The notes: generated from the letters alone by a model not told the origin. A DNA stretch of 58,951 bases from Heliocybe sulcata (GCA_004369045.1 ML213524.1:209646-268596), one strand, 5' to 3'. Shown: positions 24,179-35,737, numbered from the stretch's first letter. Program-made: numbers and translations.

Positions 24179-26761
24179 TCATGCAGCGGAAGTAGTCGTA
24201 GAAGGTACATTCGTCGCAGAAGCGTTCATACTACCCATATTCATAAGCGAAGGGTCCATCGGCCAAGTGTCAGATGAAGCAACATTCGGAGAGGAGGCGT
24301 TCATCAGAGCGGGGTCCATAGGCCACACGTCTGTGGAAGGAGCGTTCCCAGCAGAAGCCTCGGCTGTCGTACTGTGCGTCTGTGGTGATGAAGTGCTTAT
24401 TTGCCATGCACTGGGATGTGCGGCATTCATCGACCAACCGTGGCCACTCGGCCCATTTCCTGCAGCGTTCATGAGCAAGGGATCCATGGCCCACGGGTGA
24501 CTGGGCTGACCGCTCGCAGGGGCATTGGCTGGGGAAGCTCCCGACCGCGAGGCTATTGTCCCTAGAGAGTTCACTTGCGACGCAGTCATCGGCCAAACCG
24601 GGGTTTGTGGTCTGCCCGCAGTAGAAGCGTTGATCCCATGCGCAGTCGACCGTCCAACATCCACCGACCAATGATGGGTGTGAGACGTCGCGGCGGACGT
24701 ATGGCTAGTTGGACCATGATTGCCCGCCGAAGGGTACATCGACCAAACATGTGTCTGAGAAGCGCTCGTGGTCGGAACGTCCAAGGGCGAAGCGTTTCTC
24801 TGCGGAGGGCTCAGAAGTGCAGGATCCATGGGCCAAGCTTCGGCCGTTGTGTTGGGATGTGGGTTTGCAGAACCTGTAATCTTCGGTGATGCCCCTTCCG
24901 AAGCAGGATTCGCCTTCGCAGTCGGTGCCGTTGTGCTTGTAGAGTTGGGGAGGGTCTGAGGAGCATGCGTGTCAGAATTCGTGCTTGGCCGCTCTGCGGC
25001 AAAGACAGTAGTAGAACTACTGCGTACCGGTGGGCTCATCGGCTGATCCTGCATCTGAGAGGCATCCGGCGGCGACGCAGGTCTGTCAGCGATACTCATA
25101 GGTGAAGCTGCACTCTGCGCGATGTTCATGGGCGAAGCCCTATGTTGGGGAGGACTCATAAGAGCGGGGTCCATCGGCCAAGCTTGCGCCTCTGGCTCGC
25201 CGGCATGAGCAGTCTCCGTTACCGAGGTGTTCTGAGTTGAAGGCTGAGAAGCGTTCGTATGTGACGTGCTGTTTGTCGGTGGTCCGGATGCTGCACTATC
25301 TGCGGGTGCCGCAGAGGGCCGCTCTACATCCATCGACGAAGCGGTCCTTTGGGGTATATCGCTCGGACCAGCAATGAGCGGCAAAGACTCCGCCGGTTGA
25401 GCGCTATTGATAGAAGCGCCTGCAGACGGAATATCGCCGGCCGGGGCATTCACGTCTGAAGTACTCGCAGCTGTGCTGGTACCGTCCACAGGCGCAGGAG
25501 CATCGGGGGCAGTCGCCTGGAAAGTCCCAGGCGGGAACGCGTAGGCCGCAAACGCAGTCATTGGAGGAGCGGTCATTGTCGCAGGTGCAGCGCTCCCACT
25601 CGCTGAGGCATTATTGTCCGCACTGGCATCCGCTATGGCAGTAGGAGCACCGTTCACCACCGTATCGCCAGTTCTCACAGCTTTGGCGGCCCTCTCAGCC
25701 TCCTCCTTCTCCCACGCAGGCACCCCTCCCATAGCACGAATGAGCTCCGCCATCCTGGCTCGTTCAGCTGCCGAGACACTGACGACGGAGCGTTTCTTTC
25801 GCATCTTCGGTGGCGGCTGGCTCCTCTGCGACTTCTCACTGGGTGGGTTCTTGCGAGGGCGACCCCTGGGCCGCTTGGTTGCCGGTGTAGTGCCTTTGCG
25901 AGGAGAGCGGGACGCTTTCCGTTTGCCTGAGGGCCCTTCGTATTCTGATATAGCACTGTCATTCTCTCCTTCAGACGACTCGGGTTCCTCTGGCTCTGGC
26001 TCGTACTCTGGCTCGTCGTCGGACTCGGACTCGGATATCTCATCTGTTCGCTTCTTCTGCGCAGCTGAGGCAGAAGAAGTGCGTGCCCGAGCGCTCTTGT
26101 TCTCGGAGCTCTTTGATCGCTTGCCATTTGCACGATTCCTGCACCTCTCGCATGTCCGGAATTCATAGTCCGCGGGCATGGGCCTGCGGCACTTCTTCTG
26201 TGTGCAGAGACGCTGGGGAGGACCATTCTTCTTCTTGGGCGGAGATTTAGGAGGAGGACTGTAATCGTCTTCAGACTCGGACTCTGGTTCGGATTCTGGA
26301 CCGGGTGATTCTGGCTGTCGTGCGGGAGGAGGGAATGGTGGTGGTGGTGGTGCAGGGGGTTGAACTTGGTGCTGGGGTTGGTAGCCAGAGGGACCTGGAA
26401 TGTAGTGGTATTGGGTCGGAATGTATGCGAAAGGGTTGTAGGCATATTGTCCAAAGGGATTATAAGCAGCTTGATTGGCAAACCAAACCTTTGCGAGGGT
26501 AGAATGAATTCGACAATGCTGTACCGATATGGTTATTCCACGCACCTGCCCGGCATATTGACTACCCTGTATGTCGCCCGTCGTTACACGGAAGGTATGA
26601 TAGCCTTGCGCAACTTCCCTCTCTTGTGCATGTCTCTCCCTCTTCCGCTTATCCCTACATCCGTCGCACGTTGCATATTTGGAATCTGCAGAGATCGCGT
26701 TGTTGCAGTCCTTTGATTTACATGTCTTGAGCCCCGGTGTAAGAGTTACGCTCGCAGACAT
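24179..26761 (-). CDS. Low-complexity nuclear protein with paired Cys motifs, AT-hook and W-P-M-D-P repeats
   Basis: About 841 residues if the 57 bp intron 26489-26545 (GTGCGT...AAAG) is removed; without splicing the frame stays open at 860. Two copies of a C-x4-C-x12-C-x2-C-R motif lie near residues 14-36 (CKSKDC...CDGCR) and in the second quarter (CTQKKC...CERCR), followed by basic runs. This suggests a small zinc-binding fold. An AT-hook core, KRPRGRPRKNPP, lies downstream of an acidic Ser/Glu/Asp region. The C-terminal half is Ser/Ala/Pro/Thr-rich and carries repeated WPMDPALM/WPMDPSLM-type motifs, clearest in PALMSPPQ, PALLSPPQ and PSLMNMG contexts. Together these suggest a DNA- or chromatin-binding regulator, by inference only; no enzyme domain is visible. 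Confidence 0.75.
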   Translation of the reverse strand: MSASVTLTPGLKTCKSKDCNNAISADSKYATCDGCRDKRKRERHAQEREVAQGYHTFRVTTGDIQGSQYAGQVRGITISVQHCRIHSTLAKVWFANQAAYNPFGQYAYNPFAYIPTQYHYIPGPSGYQPQHQVQPPAPPPPPFPPPARQPESPGPESEPESESEDDYSPPPKSPPKKKNGPPQRLCTQKKCRRPMPADYEFRTCERCRNRANGKRSKSSENKSARARTSSASAAQKKRTDEISESESDDEPEYEPEPEEPESSEGENDSAISEYEGPSGKRKASRSPRKGTTPATKRPRGRPRKNPPSEKSQRSQPPPKMRKKRSVVSVSAAERARMAELIRAMGGVPAWEKEEAERAAKAVRTGDTVVNGAPTAIADASADNNASASGSAAPATMTAPPMTAFAAYAFPPGTFQATAPDAPAPVDGTSTAASTSDVNAPAGDIPSAGASINSAQPAESLPLIAGPSDIPQRTASSMDVERPSAAPADSAASGPPTNSTSHTNASQPSTQNTSVTETAHAGEPEAQAWPMDPALMSPPQHRASPMNIAQSAASPMSIADRPASPPDASQMQDQPMSPPVRSSSTTVFAAERPSTNSDTHAPQTLPNSTSTTAPTAKANPASEGASPKITGSANPHPNTTAEAWPMDPALLSPPQRNASPLDVPTTSASQTHVWSMYPSAGNHGPTSHTSAATSHTHHWSVDVGRSTAHGINASTAGRPQTPVWPMTASQVNSLGTIASRSGASPANAPASGQPSHPWAMDPLLMNAAGNGPSGHGWSMNAAHPSAWQISTSSPQTHSTTAEASAGNAPSTDVWPMDPALMNASSPNVASSDTWPMDPSLMNMGSMNASATNVPSTTTSAA

Positions 26762-29184
26762 ATTTTACAGTCTTATATAAGACAGAGCGACACGGTAGTG
26801 CAGGAGAGAAACAAGGCCTGGGGTGGCAGAGAGCGGCGATATGGCCACGTGAGTCCGACGCGTGCGGACGCGTGGACAGACGGAAGCTGCACTTTCGCCC
26901 GACTGTGGCAGTTCCGGATCTTTCCTTCGTTAGGTCTCCTCTTAACCGGCATAAACGAGACAGAGTGTCCTCGTGCTGGCTTCTTTCTCGACTGGACTTT
27001 GGGATGAGACAATATTCTGTGCGTGCCACATTTCTCGAGACTGGGCGTTCTGTACTGCTTGTCCAGACGCCTGACTTATCACAGATACTACTATCACAGC
27101 ACCCTACGCAAGAGGCAAAAATGGATATTACACACGATGCAAAGACGGTCTTCCTCTCCGGCATCAATACTGAAGTGCCCTCAAAGCTTCATGGATCACA
27201 AGCTGTTCCCTGTGCTCTGATTACTTTGCTTCCACAAGCGTTTGCTTGCCTACGCACGCGCCACTCCGGTGCTGTACCTCGAGACCAGCACACTATCCAT
27301 CGTAAACCAGGAAAACAGGCTCAAACAACGGTTCTCTCAGTGCCGTCTTGCCTTGGAGCGCCCCGGATCAACCGCCATCACGCACTTATAGCTCATACAG
27401 GCACCTGGCTGCGTCTTTCAAGTCTCCTTGGTTTCGTGGCGGTCTCTGTTTGGCACGGCGATAGCCCGGTGCAACCTAGTCACCAGGATCAGCGGCAGTC
27501 GCAGCCAGCTTTCTCGCGCACTCCACTCCAAGGTACGAGGACGGCGAGCTAACGTAAGACCTGAATACCGCACGTAACTCCCCGATTCAAGCTCTCGGCG
27601 CGTCAGGCAACTGTCTGGAATAGCACGGCTTGGGAAGGCTCAATTCGTGATTCTCATGCGCCACATAATCCTGGCTTTTCTCAGTGCTCCGTCACGTAGT
27701 CTGAAACCTGAGAATGTTCTGGGTGCCAATGAATAATGCCAGAGCTACATCAATATATCCGAAAGCTCTCAAGATATCCCCAGCCTAACCCTGTACCACG
27801 CTACCACGCAATTTATGTCCTCGGATTCTCGCTGGCTATGCCAGCAAGCTTAATTCTACACAGCAACGGCCCAACTAGGGGTGCTGACGAATAACCCGCC
27901 ATAGTCCACCACCCACATCGCGTGCCCCTCCCGCGCTTCTAGTGGTACCTGGCCGCGCCGCGCACCCCTCACGCCGCGCACAAGAAATACACTATGGTGC
28001 GACTGCACACTCATTGGCCCATCTCCGGCCTGACATTCACCCAGCAATATTATCCCGCAGCTGGCCAGCTACCAGCAGCACTTTCCTCCGTCCATCAGCA
28101 CTCCCTCACCACGAATGTTTTATTTCAAGTACATCAAGACCTCAACCACCGCGTCACGCCCTCACACCGAATGATTACGCCGCCATTCCAATTCGTGGAA
28201 TCTCGCACCAACGGGGATGCGGCTCCGAGGCCTACTGCCCCCGAGGCCCTAGAAGCTGTGTACGCGCGTCCTTGTCCACCCAGCTCTGCGTCGCTGTCAT
28301 CGTTACCGCTCGCCACCCGGTCATCATATCTTACGTCTGAGCTCGCCGCCACGCCTGTTCCGCACCGAGCAGGAGCCAAGCATTGGAGAGGGCAGTCAGC
28401 TGCCCGCCTCTCATATATTTTAATTTCAAGTGGGCATGCGCAGGCGGGCAGACTTTCCCAGACCGCGACTGCATGACGCATCGGTGACTTCACGCCGTGT
28501 ATTCACAAAGATATCGTTCCCGGCCATGCAACGGCATGTACGCAGGCCTCTTTGACTTTAGAATACAATGTGACTATAACTGTCAATCACAAACATTGCA
28601 TAGTCGTTGTGATGGTATCTGCACGGCTGCGATACCGCAACATTGCTATTGTCAAGCACTGGATAGTACAAGGGCATGCGCGTAGATATGGTAGCTAACA
28701 AACAAGGAAAAAATGTCTATCTAGTGGGTAGTCGATATTTACTATACGATGTATATGCAATCACAGTCCAGAACCCGAAACATCATCGTCCGTTTCGGCA
28801 GAGGCGGATAAAAAGAGGTGAGGGGAGGCAGCCAATACATGTAGAAAAGTCGGGTTTAATGGAACAAGACGGGGGTAGGGAGACACTTGAGAGACAGAAC
28901 AACATGATTTTGATATGCAGTCAGAGCAGTTCGTGAGTCCGTATAGCGGTCGGAGCGAGAAAGTTCAAGAAAACAAGAAAAAAGAACGCGAGAACAAGAT
29001 CGCGTTGCGGCCTGTCCGTATCAAAAGAGCGGACGGAAATATATACCAGCGAACAGTGAACGTCGGACCAAGCGAGAGTGGCGGGCGACAGCCGGTGGCC
29101 TATCCATGCGGCTTCGGGAAAGGCAGGCGTGGTATATCGAGGGGGTATAGAAGCATACGCGACCGAGGGAAGGGGTTTTGGCGT
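26762..29184. other. Gene-poor stretch, 2.4 kb
   Basis: It contains the AT-hook gene's promoter and the glycosyltransferase's 3' side. The longest frames are a plus frame at 26872-27552 and overlapping frames around 27850-28490. They lack recognisable domains, and their splice context was not convincing. One minus-strand frame ending near 27856 has GC-rich third positions (EAREGHAMWVVDYGGLFV) but no identifiable start. Confidence 0.5.
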
Positions 29185-32100
29185 TTAGTACGAGAAGACC
29201 ATGAGCCACGGGTTGAGGATGATGGGGAACAACAGATGGCATCCGGTCACAACACTGCGCAACCACCGTTTAGCCTCAACACATCACCACAAAATCACAA
29301 TCGCTACTCACGCAAGCGGGAAAATAACAGCCCAAGCACTGCCGTCCACCCTCCACGCCAGCGGAACAAGCGGCGTCGAGAGGATAATGATCCCCACAAA
29401 CAGCACGAGAGCAACAAGCAGCGGGAACCAGAATCTATTCACAGAATCAATTCAAATATCAGTCATCACCCCGGCACCAATACCACGAATAGAGCACTCA
29501 CCGCTTCCAGATCTTCGGAATCTCCTTGAAGAAATTCGACCTCTCCACCTCCTTGTTCGTCGCCGCCCACGTCATATTGTACGAGAACAAATGCGCCAGG
29601 ATCGCTTGCGACACCGGAATGGACAGCCCACCAAAGAAGAAGAAGCTGCGGGCCCCGGTTAGTCACCATCAGAACATCACAAAACGGCCCAAAATGAAAA
29701 GGAGAGACCAAAATAGCCGAGGCCGGGGCGACTAGGTCCCAGAGAAGCCCAGATAGCGAGATCCGAGCCAGACCGGGCAACAACTCCCGCAGGGAAGTCG
29801 AAGCCGCCCGTCCGCCGAGCGACAACTCCCGCACGGAAGTCGAAGCCGCCCAGCGACAAAGCAAAACGCCAGCCAAGATCCAAACAAACGAAACAAGACA
29901 CTCACAAGAACGGCACCCATTTCAAATTCTCAATCAACCCCATAATCAGCCCCTTTTGCCCAAGCCGATACTCCAAGAACGTGAACCCGACGTTCCCGCT
30001 CCCAAAGAACACAATCGTCGTCGCGAGCCAGATCTCAAACGAGTGCATGTAGAAGCCATCGACCGGGAACTGGAAGCCCAGCAGCACGTAGTTGACAACA
30101 GCGATCGTCGCACCCGCCGCGATACCGTCTGAGTCACATTTAGCATAGTATAGTAGTGAGAGGAGAAGTAGACTTACAGTACGAGAACATGTACGCCATC
30201 ATAGACAGCTTGTAATGCAACGGCGCGTTGGACCACATGAACCGATGAATTTGGTGCGCAATCGGGCCTTTCCTCCACCACTGCGCAAACCCAATCAGCC
30301 TCCCATCAATCACACCGAGCACAAAAGACTCACCTGAACAAGCGGGTTAAAGAGCAGCTCGTTACATCCATACGCATACTTCTGCCACCGGTTCAACTCG
30401 TCGTCGACCGTAAGCGACACTCCCTCCTTGAACCCGCCCTTTGAGTACACCGCCCACCTGCACGTCATCAGCATCGCTCTTGATCAAGTACCATAGACAA
30501 CTCACCGAATGATGAACCCGCGCATCTGCAGCCGGAGCGCCATGTCAAAGTCCTCCGACACATTGCTCTCCGACCAGATCTTCTCCTGTCCGTCCGCAGG
30601 GTCCACAAACGCCGCGTCCTGCAGCGCTCGCCACCGCAAGAACGCATTATGCCCCACAAACGGTGCAACCTCGCCATTCGAGCACGCTAATTCACCATCA
30701 ACAAAAGCCCAACCCAACCAAAAAGCAGCCACTCACTGAAAGAGATACACTTGTTGATCCTGCGCGTAAAGTACGCAATACCGTTCTCAAAGTAATGATG
30801 CGCAACCTGCATGACATCACTCTCATGCTGAATAACGCCAACCGTCGGGTCCTCCGCCATCTCCCGCGCCGCATCCCGCAGACAATCCTCCGGCACAACC
30901 GTGTCACTGTCCACAATCAAAATGATCTCGCCAACACGGCAACTCCGTCCATTCGCCGCCCACGGCCTGAACCGCTGCCCGCTCGCCTCAAACACCTCCT
31001 CGATAGCCATCTGCAGCGCCTTCTCCTCGAGGTCCTCCCACGGCTCCGAGTTCTCCGTGGGCGACATGGCAGTCATATCCCCGCCATCGTGGTGCTGGTA
31101 CTGCATGCCATACTGACGACCTTCCGCAGACGACGCCCGCGAGGACTCGCGGTGCTTCTCCTGCTCCTGCAGCGCCGCAAGGTGCTTCTCCGCCTTCAAA
31201 CTCAGTGCCAAACCGTAGTTCATGTTCGATGCCTTCTTGAACCGACCGGCACGCTTGAACCCGTCCACGGCGTCCTCGTGCTTCGGGCGTGCCACCCATC
31301 CGATGTTGTGATCCGCGTAGAAAGCAATCCGCGTGTCGCGCTCCTCGTCGGAGATAACGCGGAGACCGTCGTCGTTGATGAAGATCGAAGAAGTACCGCC
31401 CTGGCGGGCGTACGTCTGCATGGCTTTCTTGAGGGACTCGATGGAGGGCGCGAGCACGGCTTCGAGGGACTCTTTGTAGACCGGCATTTGGATGGAGACG
31501 TGAGGGAGGTTGTTGTCGATGGCCTTGTTGGGCGCGGGCGGGACGGCGGAAAAGTACCGCGAGTTTTCGTGGTACTGCGCAACGGGGCCGATGGCCATCG
31601 AGACGTTCTGGACGATTTGAAGGGCGAAGAACTGGAACAGAGTCAGAAAAATCGCGCATTAAAAAACTTGATCGAAGCTCACCAGGGAAACGCAGAAAAG
31701 CAGAGGCAACAAGGCGCATAGCGCGAAGCGGATGTAGGTGCCGTCCAGGAGCATCTCCTGGAGGAGGATGCTGACACCGTTGCCCATAAAGAAGAGCGAG
31801 AGACCGGCAGCGAGGCCGTTGTAGATGGGTGCAAGGATCCGCACGGGGCGCTGGTTGGGGTCGACTTGGACGACGCGCTTGCGACCATACCAGGTGCGTT
31901 TGACCTGTGTAGTGGGAAGCTCCGCGGTCGAGACGCCCTTTTCAGGGTCGGCGAGGGACGTCGAGGAGCCAGCGATGCCGAGCCCGAGCTTGCTGCCAAT
32001 GGTCGAAAAGCGTGGAGGCGGCATGGCGTTGGGGCTAAAGTTGGTGGTGCTGTGTCCCGAGACGCTACCCGAGATGGAGCCGGGGTGGGATGAGGAGGAG

Positions 32101-32628
32101 GCGGCGAGGTGGCCATTCGGGCGAGAGCGCCAGAGGAGCTTGATAAGGCGGTCCTCAAAGTCGCGACAGATGGGTATAATGGTGTCGAGGGACTCTGACC
32201 AGACGACGAGAACTCGCTCGTCGCGGACAAAGGCGGCATTCTGCTCCTTGTCGGCGTGGGGGAGGAGCATCATTGTTTCGAGGATCTGGATGCGGGTGTT
32301 GGCGTCGACATAGATGGACTTGTCTTCTGGGCCGCTGTGGGAAAGTTAGTGCGCGTCGGGCACGGAAAACGCGTACTGACACTTCAGCGAGGGCGGCGTG
32401 GATGGCTGCGCTGCGGAGCTTGACGGCGACGACAGGGTTGAGGGCGGAGACGGCGGTCTCGAAGGGCTCGAGGGCGATGTTCTCGTAGGGGAAGACGCGG
32501 AACTCGCCCTCTGCGACGCGGAGAGCGACACCGCAGGCGAGGTTGTCCTCTGTCGGGCGGAACCAGGCATCGCCCTGAGTCTGCTTGAAGATGTGGTGGA
32601 GGAAGGCGTCGTAGCGGTCGTAGTCCAT
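29185..32628 (-). CDS. Membrane family-2 glycosyltransferase (fungal cellulose/chitin-synthase-like)
   Basis: Predicted 920-residue processive-type GT2 enzyme, probably making a wall or extracellular beta-glycan from a nucleotide sugar. Ten exons: 32381-32628, 31683-32334, 30737-31631, 30506-30686, 30334-30457, 30178-30280, 29906-30128, 29502-29645, 29312-29434 and 29185-29254. An N-terminal cytosolic domain of unknown function (MDYDRYDAFLHHIFKQTQGD...) precedes two helices (YNGLAAGLSLFFMGNG; LCALLPLLFCVSLFFAL-like). The catalytic GT-A domain shows PHVSIQMPVYKESLE, FINDDG (first Asp), LIVDSDTVVP (DxD) and SEDFDMALRL (acceptor Asp). DELNRWQKYAYGC stands in the Q-x-x-R-W position. Four or more C-terminal helices follow and the protein ends NPWLMVFSY. 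The product is unknown; chitin, cellulose-like and mixed glucans are all possible. It is divergent from the Kre6/Skn1 gene. Confidence 0.88.
29646..29905 (-). other. Unusually long intron (260 bp) of the glycosyltransferase gene
   Basis: Donor at 29905 (GTGAGT) and acceptor at 29646 (CGCAG) join ...WVPFF to FFFFGGLSIPV in phase. The other introns in this gene and its neighbours are about 45-80 bp. The excess contains a two-copy 42 bp repeat. Confidence 0.8.
29777..29860. repeat. 42 bp tandem repeat, two copies, inside the intron
   Basis: Copy 1 is 29777-29818 and copy 2 begins at 29819. The first 34 bases match at all but two positions, and a short third start (GCGACA) follows. The period is a multiple of three but the repeat is intronic, so this is probably incidental. 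Confidence 0.8.
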
Positions 32629-33097
32629 GGCGGGCGGGGTCGGGCCTACGCCTGGGCAAAGGGAATGCGTGAACACTCGAGGCTGGGAAGACTTTATGCC
32701 CCCACGCGCACTGATAAACCGCTTTGGGCCATTGCCTTTTTCGGCGTTGCTAGGTCCTGTGGAGTCGGCACCGACTGCCAAACAGGGACGCTTACGCTGA
32801 CGTAGTCTGACGTCATCAATGAGTAGGTGTATGCGCTGCGTAGAATCGCTATGGACAGTGTAGACAGCATACAATGGACAGTAAGGAGACTACAAGGACG
32901 GTATGACAGTGTCTTGAAGCGCAATAGACCACATTTGGACAGCAAACTGCCCGCCACTCTTATCTGAGCGTGACAGGCCCGATTGTGACAGGCCGATCAC
33001 ATCAGAGGGACCCCGGAACACCTGTTATCTGCCATGTCCAGGCCTCGCGCTAAAAGATCGAGCTTGCGTGCAGTTCCCTCCCTCCTTACTCGTCTCC
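32629..33097. promoter_or_regulatory. Shared divergent promoter of two wall-polysaccharide genes
   Basis: The two start codons face away from each other across 469 bp. The segment carries the CRE-like element listed separately. It also holds a perfect 6 bp inverted repeat, AGTCGG-CA-CCGACT, at 32763-32776, about 20 bp away. Both could bind dimeric regulators that act on the pair together. Confidence 0.55.
32798..32815. promoter_or_regulatory. CRE/ATF-type bZIP site cluster
   Basis: A full palindrome TGACGTCA lies at 32808-32815, and a second TGACGTA lies at 32798-32804. In fungi the palindrome is the binding site of Atf1/CREB-type bZIP factors of stress MAP-kinase pathways. Binding is inferred. 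Confidence 0.5.
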
Positions 33098-35737
33098 ATG
33101 TCCTACTCCCGCCGTCCCCAGTACTCGGCCACCCGCCGCCAGTCCTCAGACGACGACCACCTCCCCCACTCCTCGTCGCCGCTGTCCCCCCCGCGTCCCT
33201 TTTTCCTGGGCAACAGTCGCGCCGACAGAGGCTCGGGCGGGTCCTGGTCCGACGCTGCCTCCACCGACCCCGGCAGCGATTCCGACCGCGATGTCGCAAC
33301 CACCATCTCGACCTCCAATGGCGCCAACAACGCCGGCGTCGGTGCCCGTCGCGTGAGCAACCCGCGCAGGCAGAGCTGGAACCTCTCAGACTCGCCCCAG
33401 CCCGGTCAGCAGAAGCCCAGGAACCACCATCGCAGGCGTTCTTCAGGTGAGCGTTAATCCCTGCTCGTGTTCTCGTTGCGAGTCGCATGCCCGCCAGGCG
33501 AGGCGCATCAATTGCTATTTTCGGCTAGCCTTATTGGCCAACGTCGATCCATTTGATCCTGTCCGTCCAAGACGTCGGCCCTGCCATTTTTCGACCCTTC
33601 TTCATGCCATTCATCCCACTAATCCAATGACCCAGCTGCAGCCGGTGGCCCCGCCGCTACCAACGTCCAGACCAGCTACCCCTCCGACGACCTCGCCTCC
33701 CCCACCTCCGCCGACCCCTTCAAGACCCCCAACGCACCCACGCCCTCCCCCCCGGGCGCCTCGGCCGACTTTAACCCCGCCACCCTCTACACCCGCGAGC
33801 ACCGCGAGTCCTACCCGCCCCAGGCCCCGGGCAAAGCTCCCCCGTCCTCCTACCCCTTCCCCTTCCAGAGCCACCCCGGCAACCCCGACCCGGGCACCAC
33901 CATCCCCGGCACCAGCCGCCGCAGCTCCATGGAGAGCATAAAGTCCCCCGTCGGCGGCAACGGCTACCAGACCCTCTCCACCCGCGCGAACAGCCAGGGC
34001 GAGATGGACCTCCACCGGCCCTTCGCGCCCTTTATGGGCGAGGGTGGCGGGTCCCCGCGCGCCTCTGGGATCTACAGGAACGGCAACATGAGCGCCGGGC
34101 ACCTGAGCGACGGCGGCAGCCCCAACGGCGCCATCCCGCGCACGTCCAGCGTCACCACCTTCCGCGCGCCGTTCTTGGCCCCGTCCTCGCGCCCCACGTC
34201 CTCGCTGTGGACGCCCCCCGCGTACGTCGCCGCCGCCGGCAACGGGTCCGTGGTGTCCCTCCCCACGCTCCCCATGAAAGCCCGCCCCGTCATGCCCTCG
34301 TCGAGGCTGGAGCGCAAGCTCACGAGGGAGGAAAAGCCGTGGATGGGCAAGAAGGACGGGTGGGCGCGCGCGAGCTGGTGGCTCACCATCATCGGCATCA
34401 TCATCGGCCTCGGGGCCGCCGGCGTCATTTGCTGGAGGGGCTATGCGGGCGTGCAGGTGCTGAACGACAGCCAGCTGTGTATCGTGTTGGACGACGAGTT
34501 TGATTCGTTAGACACGAGCAATACGTGGAATTACGACGTCGAGCTGGGTGGATTCGGGTATGCCTTTTTCATTTGTGGGTGAAGGCGAGCTGACATTTTT
34601 TGATAGGAATGGCGAGTTCCAGATGACCACGGATTCGTCGACGAACATCTACACGCAGAATGGCGAGGTGTGTATTCTTACTGTCGTCACTATCGTCCGC
34701 TGACCTCTTTGCAGCTCTACATCATGCCCACGCTGTCTACCGACGCCGGGATCGACATCTTCAACGGCGGGTCGTACCAGCTGAGCGACTGCACGTCCGA
34801 CAACTCGTCCGCGTGCACGGCCAACGGCGACTCTGGGTCGTACAGCGTGATCAACCCCGTGCAATCCGCGCGCATCAACACCAAGGGCAAGTACAGCATC
34901 CAATACGGCAAGGTCGAGATCCGCGCGAAGCTCCCGACCGGCGACTGGCTGTGGCCTGCGCTGTGGATGTTGCCCGAGGACGACACGTATGGGTCGTGGC
35001 CGTTGAGCGGGGAGATTGATATCATGGAGGCGCGGGGCAACTCGCTCAACTATGGCGCGCAGGGCGTGAACTTTGCGAGGTCGAGCTTGAACTATGGTCC
35101 GCTGGCGAGTCTGCAGGAGAAGATCTTTGGGTGGCAGAGTAATAAGCGGCAGGGGTTCAATGCTGGGTTCCACACGTATTCGTTGGAGTGGGACGAGAAC
35201 TTTATGCGGTTCTATATGGACAATCGGATCCATACGTTGTTGGATTTGAAGATTGATAGCAAGAACTCGTTCTGGAACCGAGGTGAGTGGGGTGGTGTGT
35301 GCTTTTCTTTGTGGGTGCTGATTTGGGTGCAGGACATTTCCCGGCGACGGCGATGAACAACTCTGCGTCGCCCGTTGTGGTGCAGAACCCGTGGCAGAAC
35401 TCGGGGCCGAATGCGCCGTTTGACCAATGTACGTCTCTCTCCCCTTGGTAACTGTGCGCCTGCTTATGAATGTACAGCGTTCTACCTGATCATCGACCTC
35501 GCTGCGGGCGGGACGAGCGGGTGGTTCCCTGACAATGTGGGGGACAAGCCGTGGTACGACGCGAGCTCGACGGCAATGTACAACTTTGCGCAGGCGCAGG
35601 ACACGTGGAGTGCGACGTGGCCGAGCAGTGCGGATGATCGTGCGTTCAGGATGTGAGTCTTCTTCTCTTTTGGTTTTTATGGTGGTGATGCTGACTTGGG
35701 GAATAGCGACTATGTGAAGATGTGGAAGAAGTGCTAG
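33098..35737 (+). CDS. Kre6/Skn1-type GH16 protein, beta-1,6-glucan synthesis
   Basis: Predicted 731-residue type II membrane protein of the Kre6/Skn1 family, which is needed for beta-1,6-glucan in the fungal wall and acts in the secretory pathway. Exons: 33098-33446, 33642-34557, 34607-34667, 34715-35282, 35333-35428, 35478-35652 and 35707-35737. The cytosolic N-terminus (about 360 residues) is rich in Ser, Pro and Gly. One signal anchor follows (SWWLTIIGIIIGLGAAGVIC, about 360-382). The lumenal GH16 fold starts at LCIVLDDEFDSLDTSNTWNYD. The catalytic motif GEIDIMEARGN (E-x-D-x-x-E) lies near residue 542. Further family blocks are YGKVEIRAKLPTGDWLWPALWMLP and the C-terminal FRIDYVKMWKKC. The second exon could begin nine bases earlier (33633) without changing frame. 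Confidence 0.93.

Noticed and set aside
30663-31721. A 352-codon plus-strand frame across the glycosyltransferase
   Set aside because: It is antisense to a catalytic exon with clear GT2 motifs and is highly Arg-rich, as reverse shadows are.
33611-34102. Gly/Val-rich minus-strand frame over the Kre6/Skn1 N-terminus
   Set aside because: Shadow of a Pro/Ser/Ala-rich coding region.
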